Positions 34,369-46,489 of a stretch of 64,000 bases of DNA are shown one piece after another (positions within the stretch are counted from its first letter, which is position 1; every line of letters starts with the position of its first letter). Both the position numbers and the translations under genes were made by a program. The stretch is taken from positions 6,260,001-6,324,000 of the forward strand of contig JAUCBN010000024.1 of the NCBI GenBank assembly GCA_035048815.1. Reading direction: 5' to 3'. The stretch is from Abelmoschus esculentus (Eukaryota; Streptophyta; Magnoliopsida; Malvales; Malvaceae). A model generated the notes under the pieces. It searched no databases. It had not been told where the DNA came from and saw only the letters and a list, made by a program, of their open reading frames with translations.

Positions 34369-34622
34369 TGTAATCACCATTTCTATCTGGGTCTAACTTG
34401 TTACTTTTATTTTTAAAATAATGGTCTTGGACGCTTTAATTTTTTATGGGTATTAATATATTGGGCATATATTTTACATTAATATTTTATGTTTGTACGT
34501 GTGTTTATTATAATAATATGTGTACTACGCATGGTAATATTGTACCTTACTATTTGTTTAAGTTTTATCGGTGTGTGAATATATATAATATGTACTTGTA
34601 GATATTATGAAATCATCAAATG
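34369..34622. mobile_element. AT-rich insertion, possible truncated LTR or small transposon
   Basis: This is an abrupt block with about three-quarters A+T that interrupts satellite. It starts TGTAATCACC, a common style of LTR start, and contains runs such as atatattgggcatatattttac and gaatatatataatatg. No coding potential, no clear terminal inverted repeat and no matching target duplication were found (acgac on the left, aatgt near the right end). It is absent from the otherwise similar satellite near 44750. Identity uncertain. Confidence 0.4.
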
Positions 34623-34639
34623 TACGATGAATGGTCGTG

Positions 34640-36480
34640 ATATGTACTCTCTTTCAGAGTATGTCGCGATGAATGGTCCTCTCTTCGAGGGCATGTCATA
34701 ATGAAGGTTCCCTTTCTTAGTGTATATACCGTGATGGACGACCCTTCTCTTTGAGCGTATGTTACGATGAATGACCCCTCTCTCCGAGTGCATGTCATAA
34801 TGGACGGTCCCTTTCTTAGAGCGTATACCATGATGGACTACCTTTCTCTTTGAGCGCATGTCGCGATGAATGACACCTCACTTCCAGAGTATTTAATAAT
34901 GAACGGTCGCTTTCTTAGAGCGTATACCATGATGGTCTACCCTTCTCTTTGAGGGTAGGTCACGATGAATGACCCCTCTCTTTAAGAGTATTTAGTAATG
35001 AACGATCCCCATCCTTGAGCATATACCGTGATGGATAACCCCTCTCTTTGCGCGTATGTCATGATGAATGACCCCTTTATTTCAGTGCATGTTATAATAA
35101 ACAATACCTCTCTTTTAGCGTATATCGTGATGGACGACCCCTATCTTTCAGCGTATATCGTGGTAAATGATCCCTCTCTTTGATGGTATGTCATAATGAA
35201 CGATCCATCTCTTTGAGTGTATGCCGTGATGGGCGACCCCTCTCTTTGAGCGTATGTCGTGATGAATGACCCCATTCTTCGAGTGCATGTCATGGTGAAC
35301 GATTTCTCTTTTTGAGCATATACCGTGATGGAAGACCCCTCTCTTTGAGCGTATGTCGCGATGAATGTCCTCTCTCTTCATTGCTTGTCATAATGAATGG
35401 TCCCTTTCTTAAAGCGTATACCATTGTGGACGACCCTTCTCTTTGAGCTTACGTCGTGGTGAATGACTCCTCTCTTCAAGTACGTGTCATAATGAACGGT
35501 CCCATTCTTATACTGTATACCGTGATGATGACCCCTCTCTTTGAGCGTATGTCTCGATGAATGACTCCTCTCTTCGAGTGCATGACATGGTGAATAGTGC
35601 CTCTCTTTGAGCTTATACCATGATGGACGACCCCCCTTTGAGCGTTTTTCATGATGAATGACCACTCTCTTTGAGTGCATGTCGTAACAAACGGTCAATC
35701 TCTTTGAGCGTATATCGTGATCGATGACCCCTTTCTTTGAATGTATGTTGCGATAAATGACCTCTCTCCTTGAGTGTTTGTCATAATGAAAAGTCCCACT
35801 CTTTGAGGGTATACTATGATGGACGACCCCTCTATGAGCATATGTGGCGGTGAATGACCCCTCATTGAGAGTATGTCATAATGAACAGTCCCTCTTTCTG
35901 AGCGTTTTTCGTGAAGGATGACCCCTCTCGTTGAGCGTATGTCGCAATGAAAGACCCCTCTCTTCGAGTGCATGTCATGGTGAAAGGTCATTCTCCGTGA
36001 GAATATACCGTGATGGATGACCCTTCTCTTTGAGCGAATGTCGAGATGAATGACCCTTCTCTTCGACTGCTTGTCATAATGAACGGTCCCTGTCTTAGAT
36101 CATATACAGTGATGACGACCCTTCTCTTTGAGCGTATGTCGCGATGAATGACCCCTCTCTTTTAGTGCATCACGGTGAATGATCACTATCTTTGTGCGTA
36201 TACCGTGATGGACAACCCCTCTTTGAGCATATGTCTCGATGAAAGACCCCTTTCTTCGAGAACATGACATGGTGAACGGTCCCTCTTTTTGAGTGTATAC
36301 GATAATGGACAACCCCTCTCTTTGAGCGTATGTCACGATGAGTGACCACTCTCTCTGAGTGCATGTCGTAATAAACGGTACCTCTCTTTGAGTGTATACC
36401 GTGATGGACGACCCGTTTCCTTGAGCATTTTTCGTGGTGAATGACCCCTCTCTTCAACCATTTTCATAATGAACGGTCTC
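34640..36480 (-). repeat. Segmental duplication copy 1 (partner 44765-46489)
   Basis: The sequence is nearly identical to 44765-46489. At 34905-35385 the offset is a constant 10,104 bp, and the minus-strand frame 35148-35381 is identical in translation to 45252-45485. The offset falls to about 10,004 beyond 35700 because the partner lacks about 100 bp, one trimer. The left edge of the match lies next to the AT-rich insertion. Confidence 0.85.
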
Positions 36481-39400
36481 TCTCTTCTAGCGTATACCGT
36501 GATGGACGACAGCTCTCTTTGAGCGTATGTCGCGTTGAATGACCCCTCTCTTTGAGTGCATGTCAAGCTGAACAGTCTCTCTCTTTGAGCATATACCATG
36601 ATCTATGACCCCTCTGTTTGAGCGTACGTCACGAGGAATGACCCTTCTGTTCGAGTGTACGTCATAATGAACGGTCTCTCTATTTGAGCATATACCGTGA
36701 TGCACGACCCTTCTCTTTGAGTGTATATCGAGATGAAAGACCCCTCTCTTCGAGTGCATGTCATAATGAACGATCCCTTTCTTAGAGCGTATACCGTGAT
36801 AGACGACCCCTCTCTTTGAAAGTATGTAGTAGTGAATGACCCCTCTCTTTGAGCGTATGTAGCAGTGAATGACCCCTCTGTTCGAGTGCATGTCTTGGTT
36901 AATGGTCCCTCTCTTTAAGTGTTTACCGTATTGGATAACAGCTCTCTTTGAGCGTATGTCTCTATTAATATCCACTCTCTTCGAGTGTTTGTCATAATGA
37001 ACGATCCCTTTCTTTGAGCGTGTACCGTGATGGACGACCCCACTCTTTGAGCGTTTGTCGCGATGAATAACCCCTCTTCAAGTGCATGTCATAATGAACA
37101 GTCCCCCTCTTTGAGCGTATACCGTGACCGATGACCCCTCTATTTTAGCGTACGTCGCAAGTAATGACCCTTATATTCGAGTGTACGTCATAATGAACGG
37201 TCTCTCTCTTTGAGTGTATACCGTGATGCACGACCCTTCTCTTTGAGCGTATATCGCGATGAAAGACCTCTCTCTTCGAGTGCATGTCATAATGAACGGT
37301 CCCTTTCCTAGAGCGTATACCGTGATAGACGACCCCTCTCTTTGAGCATATGTCGCAGTGAATGACCCCTCTCTTTGAGCGTTTGTCTCTATAAATGTCC
37401 ACTCTCTTCGAGTGTTTGTCATAATGAACGATCCCTTTCTTTGACCGTATACCGTGATGGACAACCCCACTCTTTGAGCGTTTGTTGTGATGAATAACCC
37501 CTCTTTGAGTGCATGTCATAATGAACGGTCCCTCTCTTTGAGCGTATACCGTGACCGATGACCCCTTTGTTTGAGCGTACGTTGCAAGGAATAACCGTTA
37601 TATTCGAGTGTATGTCATAATGAACGGTCTCTTTCTTTGAGCGTACCCCGTTATGCACGACCCTTCTCTTTGAGCGTATATCGCGATGAATGACCCCACT
37701 CTTTGAGCGTATGTCACGATCAATGACACCTCTCTTTCAGTGCATGTCATAATAAACGGTAGATCTCTTTGAGCGTATACCGTGAAGGACGACCCCTCTC
37801 TTTTAGCGTATGTCGTGGTAAATGACCCCTCTCTTTGATGTTATGTCATAATGAACGGTCCCTCTCTTTGAGCGTATGCCGTGATTACGACCCCACTCTT
37901 TGAGCGTAAGTCGCGGTGAAAGACCCCTTTCTTCGACTGAATGACATGGTAAACGGTCCCTCTTTTTGAGCGTATACGATAATGGACAACCCCTCTCTTT
38001 TAGTGTATGTCACGATGAATGACCCCTCTCATTCAGTGCATGTCATAATAAACGGTACCTCTCTTTGAGTGTATACTGTGATGGACGACTCCTCTCCTTG
38101 AACGTTTGCCGCGGTGAATGTCCCCTCTCTTCAAGCGTTTTCATAATGAACGGTCCCTCTCTTCTAGCGTATGCCGTGATGGACAACACCTCTCTTTGAG
38201 CATATTTCGCGTTGATTGACCCCTCTCTTTGAGTGCATGTCATAATGAACGGTCCCTCTTTTTGAGCGTATACCGTGATCTATGACCCCTCTGTTTGAGC
38301 ATACATCGCGAGGAATGACCCTTCTATTCGAGTGTACGTCATAATGAACGTTCTCTCTCTTTGAGCGTATACCGTGATGCACAACCCTTCTCTTTGAGCG
38401 TGTATCACGATGAATAACCTCTCTCTTCGAGTGCATGTCATAATGAACGATCCCTTTCTTAGAGCGTTTACCGTGACAGACGACCCCTCTCTTTGAGCGT
38501 ATGTCGCAGTGAATGACCCCTCTCTTCGAGTGCATGCCTTGGTTAATGGTCCCTCTCTTTAAGTGTTTCCTGTACTGGACGACAGCTCTCTTTGAGCGTA
38601 TGTCTCTATAAATGTCCACTCTCTTCGAGTGTTTTTCATAATGAATGATCCCTTTCTTTGAGCGTATACCGTGATGGACAACCCCACTCTTTGAGCGTTT
38701 GTCGCGATGAATAACCCCTCTTCGAGTGCATGTCATAATGAACGGTCCCTCTCTTTGAGCGTATACCGTGACCGATGACCCCTCTGTTTGAGCGTACATT
38801 GCGAGGAATAACCGTTATATTCGAGTGTACGTCATAATGAACGGTCTCTTTCTTTGAGCGCATACCGTGATGCACGACCCTTCTCTTTGAGCGTATATCG
38901 CGATGAATGACCCCACTCTTTGAGCGTATGTCACGATCAATGACACATCTCTTTCAGTGCATGTCATAATAAACGGTAGCTCTCTTTCAGCGTATACCCT
39001 GAAGGACGACCCCTCTCTTTTAGCGTATGTCGTGGTAAATGACCCCTCTCTTTGATGGTATGTCATAACGAACGGTCCCTCTGTTTGAGCGTATGCCGTG
39101 ATGACGACCCCACTCTTTGAGCGTAAGTCGCGATGAATGACCCCTTTCTTCGAGTGAATGACACGGTGAACGGTCCCTCTTTTTGAGCGTATACAATAAT
39201 GGACAACCCCTCTCTTTCAGTGCATGTCATAATAAACGGTACCTCTCTTTGAGTGTTTACCGAGATGGACGACCCCTCTCCTTGAGCGTTTGTCGCGGTG
39301 AATGACCCTCTCTTCAAGCGTTTTCATAATGAACGGTCCCTCTCTTCTAGCGTATGCCGTGATGGAAGGCACCTCTCTTTGAGTGTATGTCGCGTTGGTG

Positions 39401-41110
39401 GACCCCTTTCTTTGAGTGCATGTCATGGTGAACAGTCTCTCTTTTTGAGCGTATACCGTGATTTATGACCCATCTGTTTGAGCGTACGTTTCGAGGAATG
39501 ACCCCTCTATTCGAGTGTACGTCATAATGAACAGTCTCTCTCTTTGAGCGTATACCGTGATGCACGACCCTTCTCTTTTAGCGTATATCGCGATGAATGA
39601 CCTCTCTCTTCGAGTGCATGTCATAATGAACGGTCCCTTTCTTAGAGCGTATACCATGATAGACGACCCCTCTCTTTGAGCATATGTCGCAGTGAATGAC
39701 CCCTCTCTTCGAGTGCATGCCTTGGTTATTGGTCCCTCTCTTTAAGTGTTTACCATATTGGACGACAGCTCTCTTTGAGCGTATGTCTCTATAAATGTCC
39801 ACCCTCTTCGAGTGTTTTTTATAATGAACGATCCCTTTCTTTGAGCGTATACCGTGATAGACAACCCCACTCTTTGAGCGTTTGTCGCGATGAATAACCC
39901 CTCTTCGAGTGCATGTCAAAATGAACGATCCCTTTCTTTGAGCGTATACCGTGACCGATGACCCCTCTGTTTGAGCATACGTTGCGAGGAATAACCGTTA
40001 TATTCGAGTGTACGTCATAATGAGCGGTCTCTCTCTTTGAGCGTATTCCGTGATGCACTACCCTTCTCTTTGAGCGTATATCGCGATGAATGACCCCTCT
40101 CTTTGAGCGTATGTCACGATCAATGACACCTCTCTTTCAGTGCATGTCATAATAAACGGTTGCTCTCTTTGAGCGTATACCGTGAAGGACGACCCCTCTC
40201 TTTTAGTGTATGTCGTAGTAAATGACCCCTCTCTTTGATGGTATGTCATAAAGAACGGTCCCTCTCTTTGAGCGTATGCCGTGATGACGACCCCACTCTT
40301 TGAGCGTATATCGCGATGAATGACCCCTTTCTTCGAGTGCATGACATGGTGAGTGGTCCCTCTTTTTGAGCGTATACGATAATGGATAACCACTCTCTTT
40401 CAGTGTATATCACGATGAATGAATCCTCTCTTTCAGTGCATGTCATAATTAACGGTACCTCTCTTTGAGTGCATAACGAGATGAACGACCCCTCTCTTCA
40501 AGTGTTTTCATAATGAACAGTCCCTCTCTTCTAGCGTACGCCGTGATGGACGGCACCTCTCTTTGAGCGTATGTCGCGTTGATTGATCCCTTTCTTTGAG
40601 TGCATGTCATGGTGAACAGTCCCTCCTTTTGAGCGTATACCGTGATCTATGACCCCTCTGTTTGAGCGTACGTCGCGAGGAATGACCCTTCTATTCGAGT
40701 GTACGTCATAATGAACGGTCTCTCTCTTTGAGCGTATACCGTGATGCACGACCCTTCTCTTTGAGCGTATATCGCGATGAATGACCTCTCTCTTCGAGTG
40801 GATGTCATAATGAACGGTCCCTTTCTTAGAGCGTATACCGTGATAGACGACCCCTCTATTTGAGCGTATGTCGCAGTGAATGACCCCTCTCTTTGAGTGC
40901 ATGTCTTTGTTAATGGTCCCTCTCTTTAAGTGTTTACCGTATTGGACGACAGCTATCTTTGAGTGTATGTCTCTATAAATGTCCACTCTCTTCGAGTGGA
41001 TGTCATAATGAACGATCCCTTTCTTTGTGCGTATACCGTGATGGACGACCCCACTCTTTGAGAGTTTGTCGCGATGAATAACACTCTTCGAGTGCATGTC
41101 ATAATGAACG
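36480..41110 (-). repeat. Higher-order repeat of about 1.18 kb, first tract
   Basis: A marker chain recurs: cttctagcgtatgccgtgatgg at 38161, 39347 and 40528 (spacings 1186 and 1181), with a longer first copy from 36481. Each copy also has the ggacgacagctctctttgag / gtctctataaatgtccactc module and the gatggtatgtcataatgaac module in fixed order. The period is about 12 trimers (12 x 99 = 1188). Adjacent copies look about 95% alike by eye, much closer than neighbouring trimers within a copy. Confidence 0.85.
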
Positions 41111-42720
41111 GTCCCTCTATTTGAGCGTATACCGTGATCGATGACCTCTCTCTTTGAGTGTATGTTGCAATGATTGACCTTCTCTTGAAGTGCATGTCAT
41201 GGTGAACGGTTCCTCTCTTTGAGGGTATAACGTGGTGGACGACCCCTCTCTTTGAGCGTATGTCGCCACGAATGACCACTCTCTTCGAGTGCATGTCATG
41301 GTGAACGGTCCCTCTCTTTGAGCGTATACTGTGATGGACGACCTCTCTCTTTGAGAGTATGTCGCAATGAATGACTCTTCAAGTGCATGTCATATTGAAT
41401 GATCCCTATCTTAGAGTGTGATAGACGACCCCTCTCTTTGAGCGTGTGTCGCGATGAATGACGCCTCTCTTCGAGTGCATGACATGGTGAATGGTCCCTC
41501 TCTTTGAGCGTATACGGTGATGGAAAATCTCTCTTTGAGGGTATGTCACGATGAATGAGCCCTCTCTTACTGTGCATGTCATATTAAATGGTCCCTCTCT
41601 TTTAGCGTATACCGTGATCGTTGACACCTCTCTTTGAGCATTTGTCACGATGAAAGACCCCTCTCTTCGAGTGCAAGTTTAGGTGAAAGGTCCTTCTCTT
41701 TGAGAGTATACCACGATGGATGAACCCTCTCTTTGAGAGAATGTCGCGATGAATGACCCCTCTCTTCGACTTCATGTCATAAAGAATGGTCCCTTTCTTA
41801 CAGCGTAAACCGTGATGGACGACACCTCTCTTTGAACATATGTCATGGTGAATAACCCCTCTGGTCGAGAGTATGTCATAATGAATGGTCCCTTTCTTTG
41901 TGCGTATGTCGCGTTGAAAGACCCCTCTGTTTTACCGTATGTTGCGTTGAACGACCCCTCTCTTCGAGTGAATGTTATGGTGAACGGTCCCTCACTTTGA
42001 GCGTATAATGAGATGGACGGACCCTCTTTTTTAGCGTATATTGCGTTGAATGACCCCTCTCTTCGAGTTCATGTCATAATTATTGGTCCCATTCTTAGAT
42101 CGTATATGGAGATGGAAAACCCTTCCCAGTGAGCGTATGTCGCGATGAATGACCCCTCTCTTCGAGTACGTGTCATAATGATCGGTCCTATTCTTAGAGA
42201 GTATACCGTGATGGACGACCCCTTTCTTTGAGCGTATGTAGCGGTGAATGACCCATCATTTTGAGCGTATGTCACGGTGAATGACCCCTCTCTTTGAGCA
42301 TATGTCAAGGTGAATGACTGCTCTATTCGAGCATATGTCATAAAGACCGGTCCCTCTCTTTGAGCGTATCCCGTGATGGACGACCCCTCTCTTTGAGCGT
42401 TTGTCGTGATGAATGACCCCTCTCTTCGATTGTATGTCATGGTGAACGTTCCTTCTCTTTGAACGTATCCCGTGATGGACGACCACTGTCTTTAACCGTA
42501 TGTTGCAATGAATGACCCCTCTCTTTGAGTGCATGTTAAGGTGAGCGGTCCTTCTCTTTGAACGTATACAGTGATGGATGACCCCTCTCTTTGATCATAT
42601 GTCGCGGTGAATGACCCCTCTCTTCGAGTGCATGTCATAATGAACGATCCCTCTCTTTGAGCGTATATCGTGATGGACGACCCCTCTCTTTCAGCGTATG
42701 TCACAATGAATGACCCTTCT

Positions 42721-43530
42721 ATTCTAGTGCGTCATGGTGAACGATCCCACTCTTTGAGCGGATACCATGATCGACGTCCCCTCTCTTTAAGCGTATATCG
42801 CGATGAATGTCCCCTCACTTCGAGTGCATGTCATAATGAACGGTCTCTTTCATAGAGCGTATACCGTGATGGACGACACTTTTCTTTCAGTGAAAGTGGC
42901 GATGAATAATCCCTCTCTTCGAGGGCATGTCATAATGAACGGTCTCACTCTTTGAGCGTATACCGTGATGGACGACCCCTCTCATTGAGCGTATGTCGCG
43001 ATGAATGACACCTCTATTCTAGTACGTCATGGTGAACGATCCCACTCTTTGAGCGGATACCATGATGGACGTCCCCTCTCTTTAAGCGTATATCGCAATG
43101 ACTGTCCCCTCTCTTCGAGTGCATGTCATAATGAATGGTCCCTTTCATAGAGCGTATATCGTGATGGACGAAACCTTTCTTTCAGTGTATGTCGCTATGA
43201 ATGACCCCTGTCTTCGAGGGCATATCATAATGAACGGTCCCTCTCTTTGAGCGTATACCGTGATGGAGAATCCCTCTCTTTAAGCATATGTCGCAATGAA
43301 TGACCCCTCTATTCTAGTACGTCATGGTGAACGATCCCACTATTTGAGCGGATACCATGATGGACGTCCCCTCTCTTTAAGCTTATATCGTGATGAATGT
43401 CCCCTCTCTTCGAGTGCATGTCATAATGAACGGTCCCTTTCATAGAGCGTATACCGTGATGGACGACACCTTTCTTTCAGTGTATGTCGCGATGAATGAC
43501 CCCTCTCTTCGAGGGCATGTCATAATGAAA
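42721..43530 (-). repeat. 295-bp local higher-order repeat, 2.7 copies
   Basis: Copies start at 42721, 43016 and 43311, each opening with attctagt(g/a)cgtcatggtg and containing gagcggataccatgat, catagagcgtat and ctttcagtg variants. The period of 295 is three trimers less two bases, the shortening being in the attctagtacgtcatgg unit. The third copy breaks off near 43530. Confidence 0.85.
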
Positions 43531-44764
43531 GGTCCCTTTCTTTGAGTGTATGTCGCAATGAATGATCCCTTTCTTCGAGTGCATATCTTGGTGAACGATC
43601 CATCTCTTTGAGCGTATATTGTGATTGACGACCCCTCTTTTTGAGCGTATGTCGCGGTGAATGAATTCACTCTTCAAGAGCATGTCATAATGAACGGTCC
43701 CCTTCTTAGAACATATATCGTGATGGATGACCCCTCTCTTTGTGCGTATGTCGCTGTGAATGATTCCTTTATTTGAGTGCATGTCATGCTAAACGGTCAC
43801 TCTCTTTGAGTGTATACCTTGATGGTGGGCCCCTCTCTTTGAGCGTATCTCGCGATGAATGACCCCTCTCTTCGAGTGCGTGTCATAATAAACTGTCTCT
43901 TTCTTAGAGCGTATACCATGATGGACGACCCCTCTCTTTGACAGTATGTTACGATGAATGTCACCTCTCTTTGAATGCATGTCATAATCAACGGTTCCAC
44001 TCTTTGAGTGTATACCTTGATCGATGACCCTCTCTTTGAGCGTACGTTGCGATGAATGACCCCTCTCTTTGAGTGCATTTCATGGTAAACAGTCACTCTC
44101 TTCGAGCGAATACTGTGATGGATGATCCCTCTCCTTGAGTGTATGTCGCGGTGAATGACCCCTCTCTTCGAGAGTATGTCATAATGAATGGTCCCTTTCT
44201 TTGAGCGTATGTCGTGATGGACGTCCCCTCTCTTTGTGCGTATGTCACGTTGAATGAACCATCTCTTCTAATGCAAGTTATGGTGAACGGTCCCTCTCTT
44301 TGAGCGTATACCGTGATCGTTAACCCTCTATTTGAGTACATATCGCGATGAATGACCCCTCTGTTCGAGTGCATGTCATGGTGAGCGGTCCCTCTCTTTG
44401 AGGGTATACCATGACGACGACCCCTCTCTTTGAGCGTATACCGCGATGGACGACCCTTCTCTTTGAGCTTATGTCGCGATGAATGACACCACTCTTCGAG
44501 TCATGTCATAATGAACGGTCCCTTTCTTAGAGCGTATACCATGTTGGATGATCCCACTCTTTGGGCGTATGTCGCGGTGAATGACCTCTCTTCAAGAGTA
44601 TACCATAATGAATGGTCCCTCTCTTTGAGCGTATGCAGTGATGGACGACCCCTCTCTTTGAGCGTATATCGCGATAAATGACCACTCTCTTCGAGTGCAT
44701 TTCATGGTGAACGATCCATCTCTTTGATCGCTTACCGTGATGGAAGACCCTTCTCTATCAGTGT

Positions 44765-46489
44765 ATGTCGCGATGAATGGTCCTCTCTTCGAGGGCATAT
44801 CATAATGAAGGTTCCCTTTCTTAGTGTATATACCGTGATGGACAATCCTTCTCTTTGAGCGTATGTTGCGATGCATGACCCCTCTCTCCGAGTGCATGTC
44901 ATAATGGATAGTCCCTTTCTTAGAGCGTATACCATGATGGACTACCCTTCTCTTTGAGCGCATGTCGCGATGAATGACACCTCACTTCCAGAGTATTTAA
45001 TAATGAACGGTTGCTTTCTTAGAGCGTATACCATGATGGTCTACCCTTCTCTTTGAGGGTAGGTCACGATGAATGACCCCTCTCTTTAAGAGTATTTAGT
45101 AATGAACGATCCCCATCCTTGAGCATATACCGTGATGGATAACCCCTCTCTTTGCGCGTATGTCATGATGAATGACCCCTCTATTTCAGTGCATGTTATA
45201 ATAAACAATACCTCTCTTTTAGCGTATATCGTGATGGACGACCCCTATCTTTCAGCGTATATCGTGGTAAATGATCCCTCTCTTTGATGGTATGTCATAA
45301 TGAACGATCCATCTCTTTGAGTGTATGCCGTGATGGGCGACCCCTCTCTTTGAGCGTATGTCGTGATGAATGACCCCATTCTTCGAGTGCATGTCATGGT
45401 GAACGATTTCTCTTTTTGAGCATATACCGTGATGGAAGACACCTCTCTTTGAGCGTATGTCGCGATGAATGTCCTCTCTCTTCATTGCTTGTCATAATGA
45501 ATGGTCCCTTTCTTAAAGCGTATACCATTGTGGACGACCCTTCTTTTTGAGCTTACGTCGTGGTGAATGACTCCTCTCTTCAAGTACGTGTCATAATGAA
45601 CGGTCGCATTCTTATACTGTATACCGTGATGACGACCCCTCTCTTTGAGCGTATGTCTCGATGAATGACTCCTCTCTTCTAGTGCATGACATGGTGAATA
45701 GTGTCTCTCTTTGAGCTTATACCATGATGGACGACCCCCCTTTGAGCGTTTTTCACGATGAATGACCTCTCTCCTTGAGTGTTTGTCATAATGAAAAGTC
45801 CCACTCTTTGAGGGTATACTGTGATGGAGACCCCTCTATGAGCATATGTGGTGGTGAATGACCCCTCATTGAGAGTATGTCATAATGAACAGTCCCTCTC
45901 TCTGAGCGTTTTTCGTGAAGGATAACCTCTCTCGTTGAGCGTATGTCGCAATGAAAGATCCCTCTCTTCGAGTGCATGTCATGGTGAAAGGTCAATCTCC
46001 GTGAGAATATACCGTGATGGATGACCCTTCTCTTTGAGCGAATGTCGAGATGAATGACCCTTCTCTTCGACTGCTTGTCATAATAACGGTCCCTTTCTTA
46101 GATCATATACAGTGATGACGACCCTTCTCTTTGAGCGTATGTCGCGATGAATAACCCCTCTCTTTTAGTGCATCACGGTGAATGATCACTATCTTTGTGC
46201 GTATACCGTGATGGACAACCCCTCTCTTTGAGCATATGTCGCGATGAATGACCCCTTTCTTCGAGAATATGACATGGTGAATGGTCCCTCTTTTTGAGTG
46301 TGTACGATAATGGACAACCCCTCTCTTTGAGCGTATGTCACGATGAATGACCCCTATCTCTGAGTGCATGTCGTAATAAACGGTACCTCTCTTTGAGTGT
46401 ATACCGTGATGGACGACCCCTTTCCTTGAGCATTTTCCGTGGTGAATGACCCCTCTCTTCAACCATTTTCATAATGAACGGTCCCTCTC
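44765..46489 (-). repeat. Segmental duplication copy 2 (partner 34640-36480)
   Basis: This is the second copy of the 1.8-kb block, followed as in copy 1 by the 1.18-kb higher-order repeat. The pair therefore belongs to one duplication of at least 6 kb, 34.6-41.1 kb and 44.8-52.0 kb, later altered by loss and gain of higher-order units. Confidence 0.85.

Noticed and set aside
34369..34622. MITE
   Set aside because: No terminal inverted repeat or TA/TAA target duplication was visible; left as an unclassified insertion.
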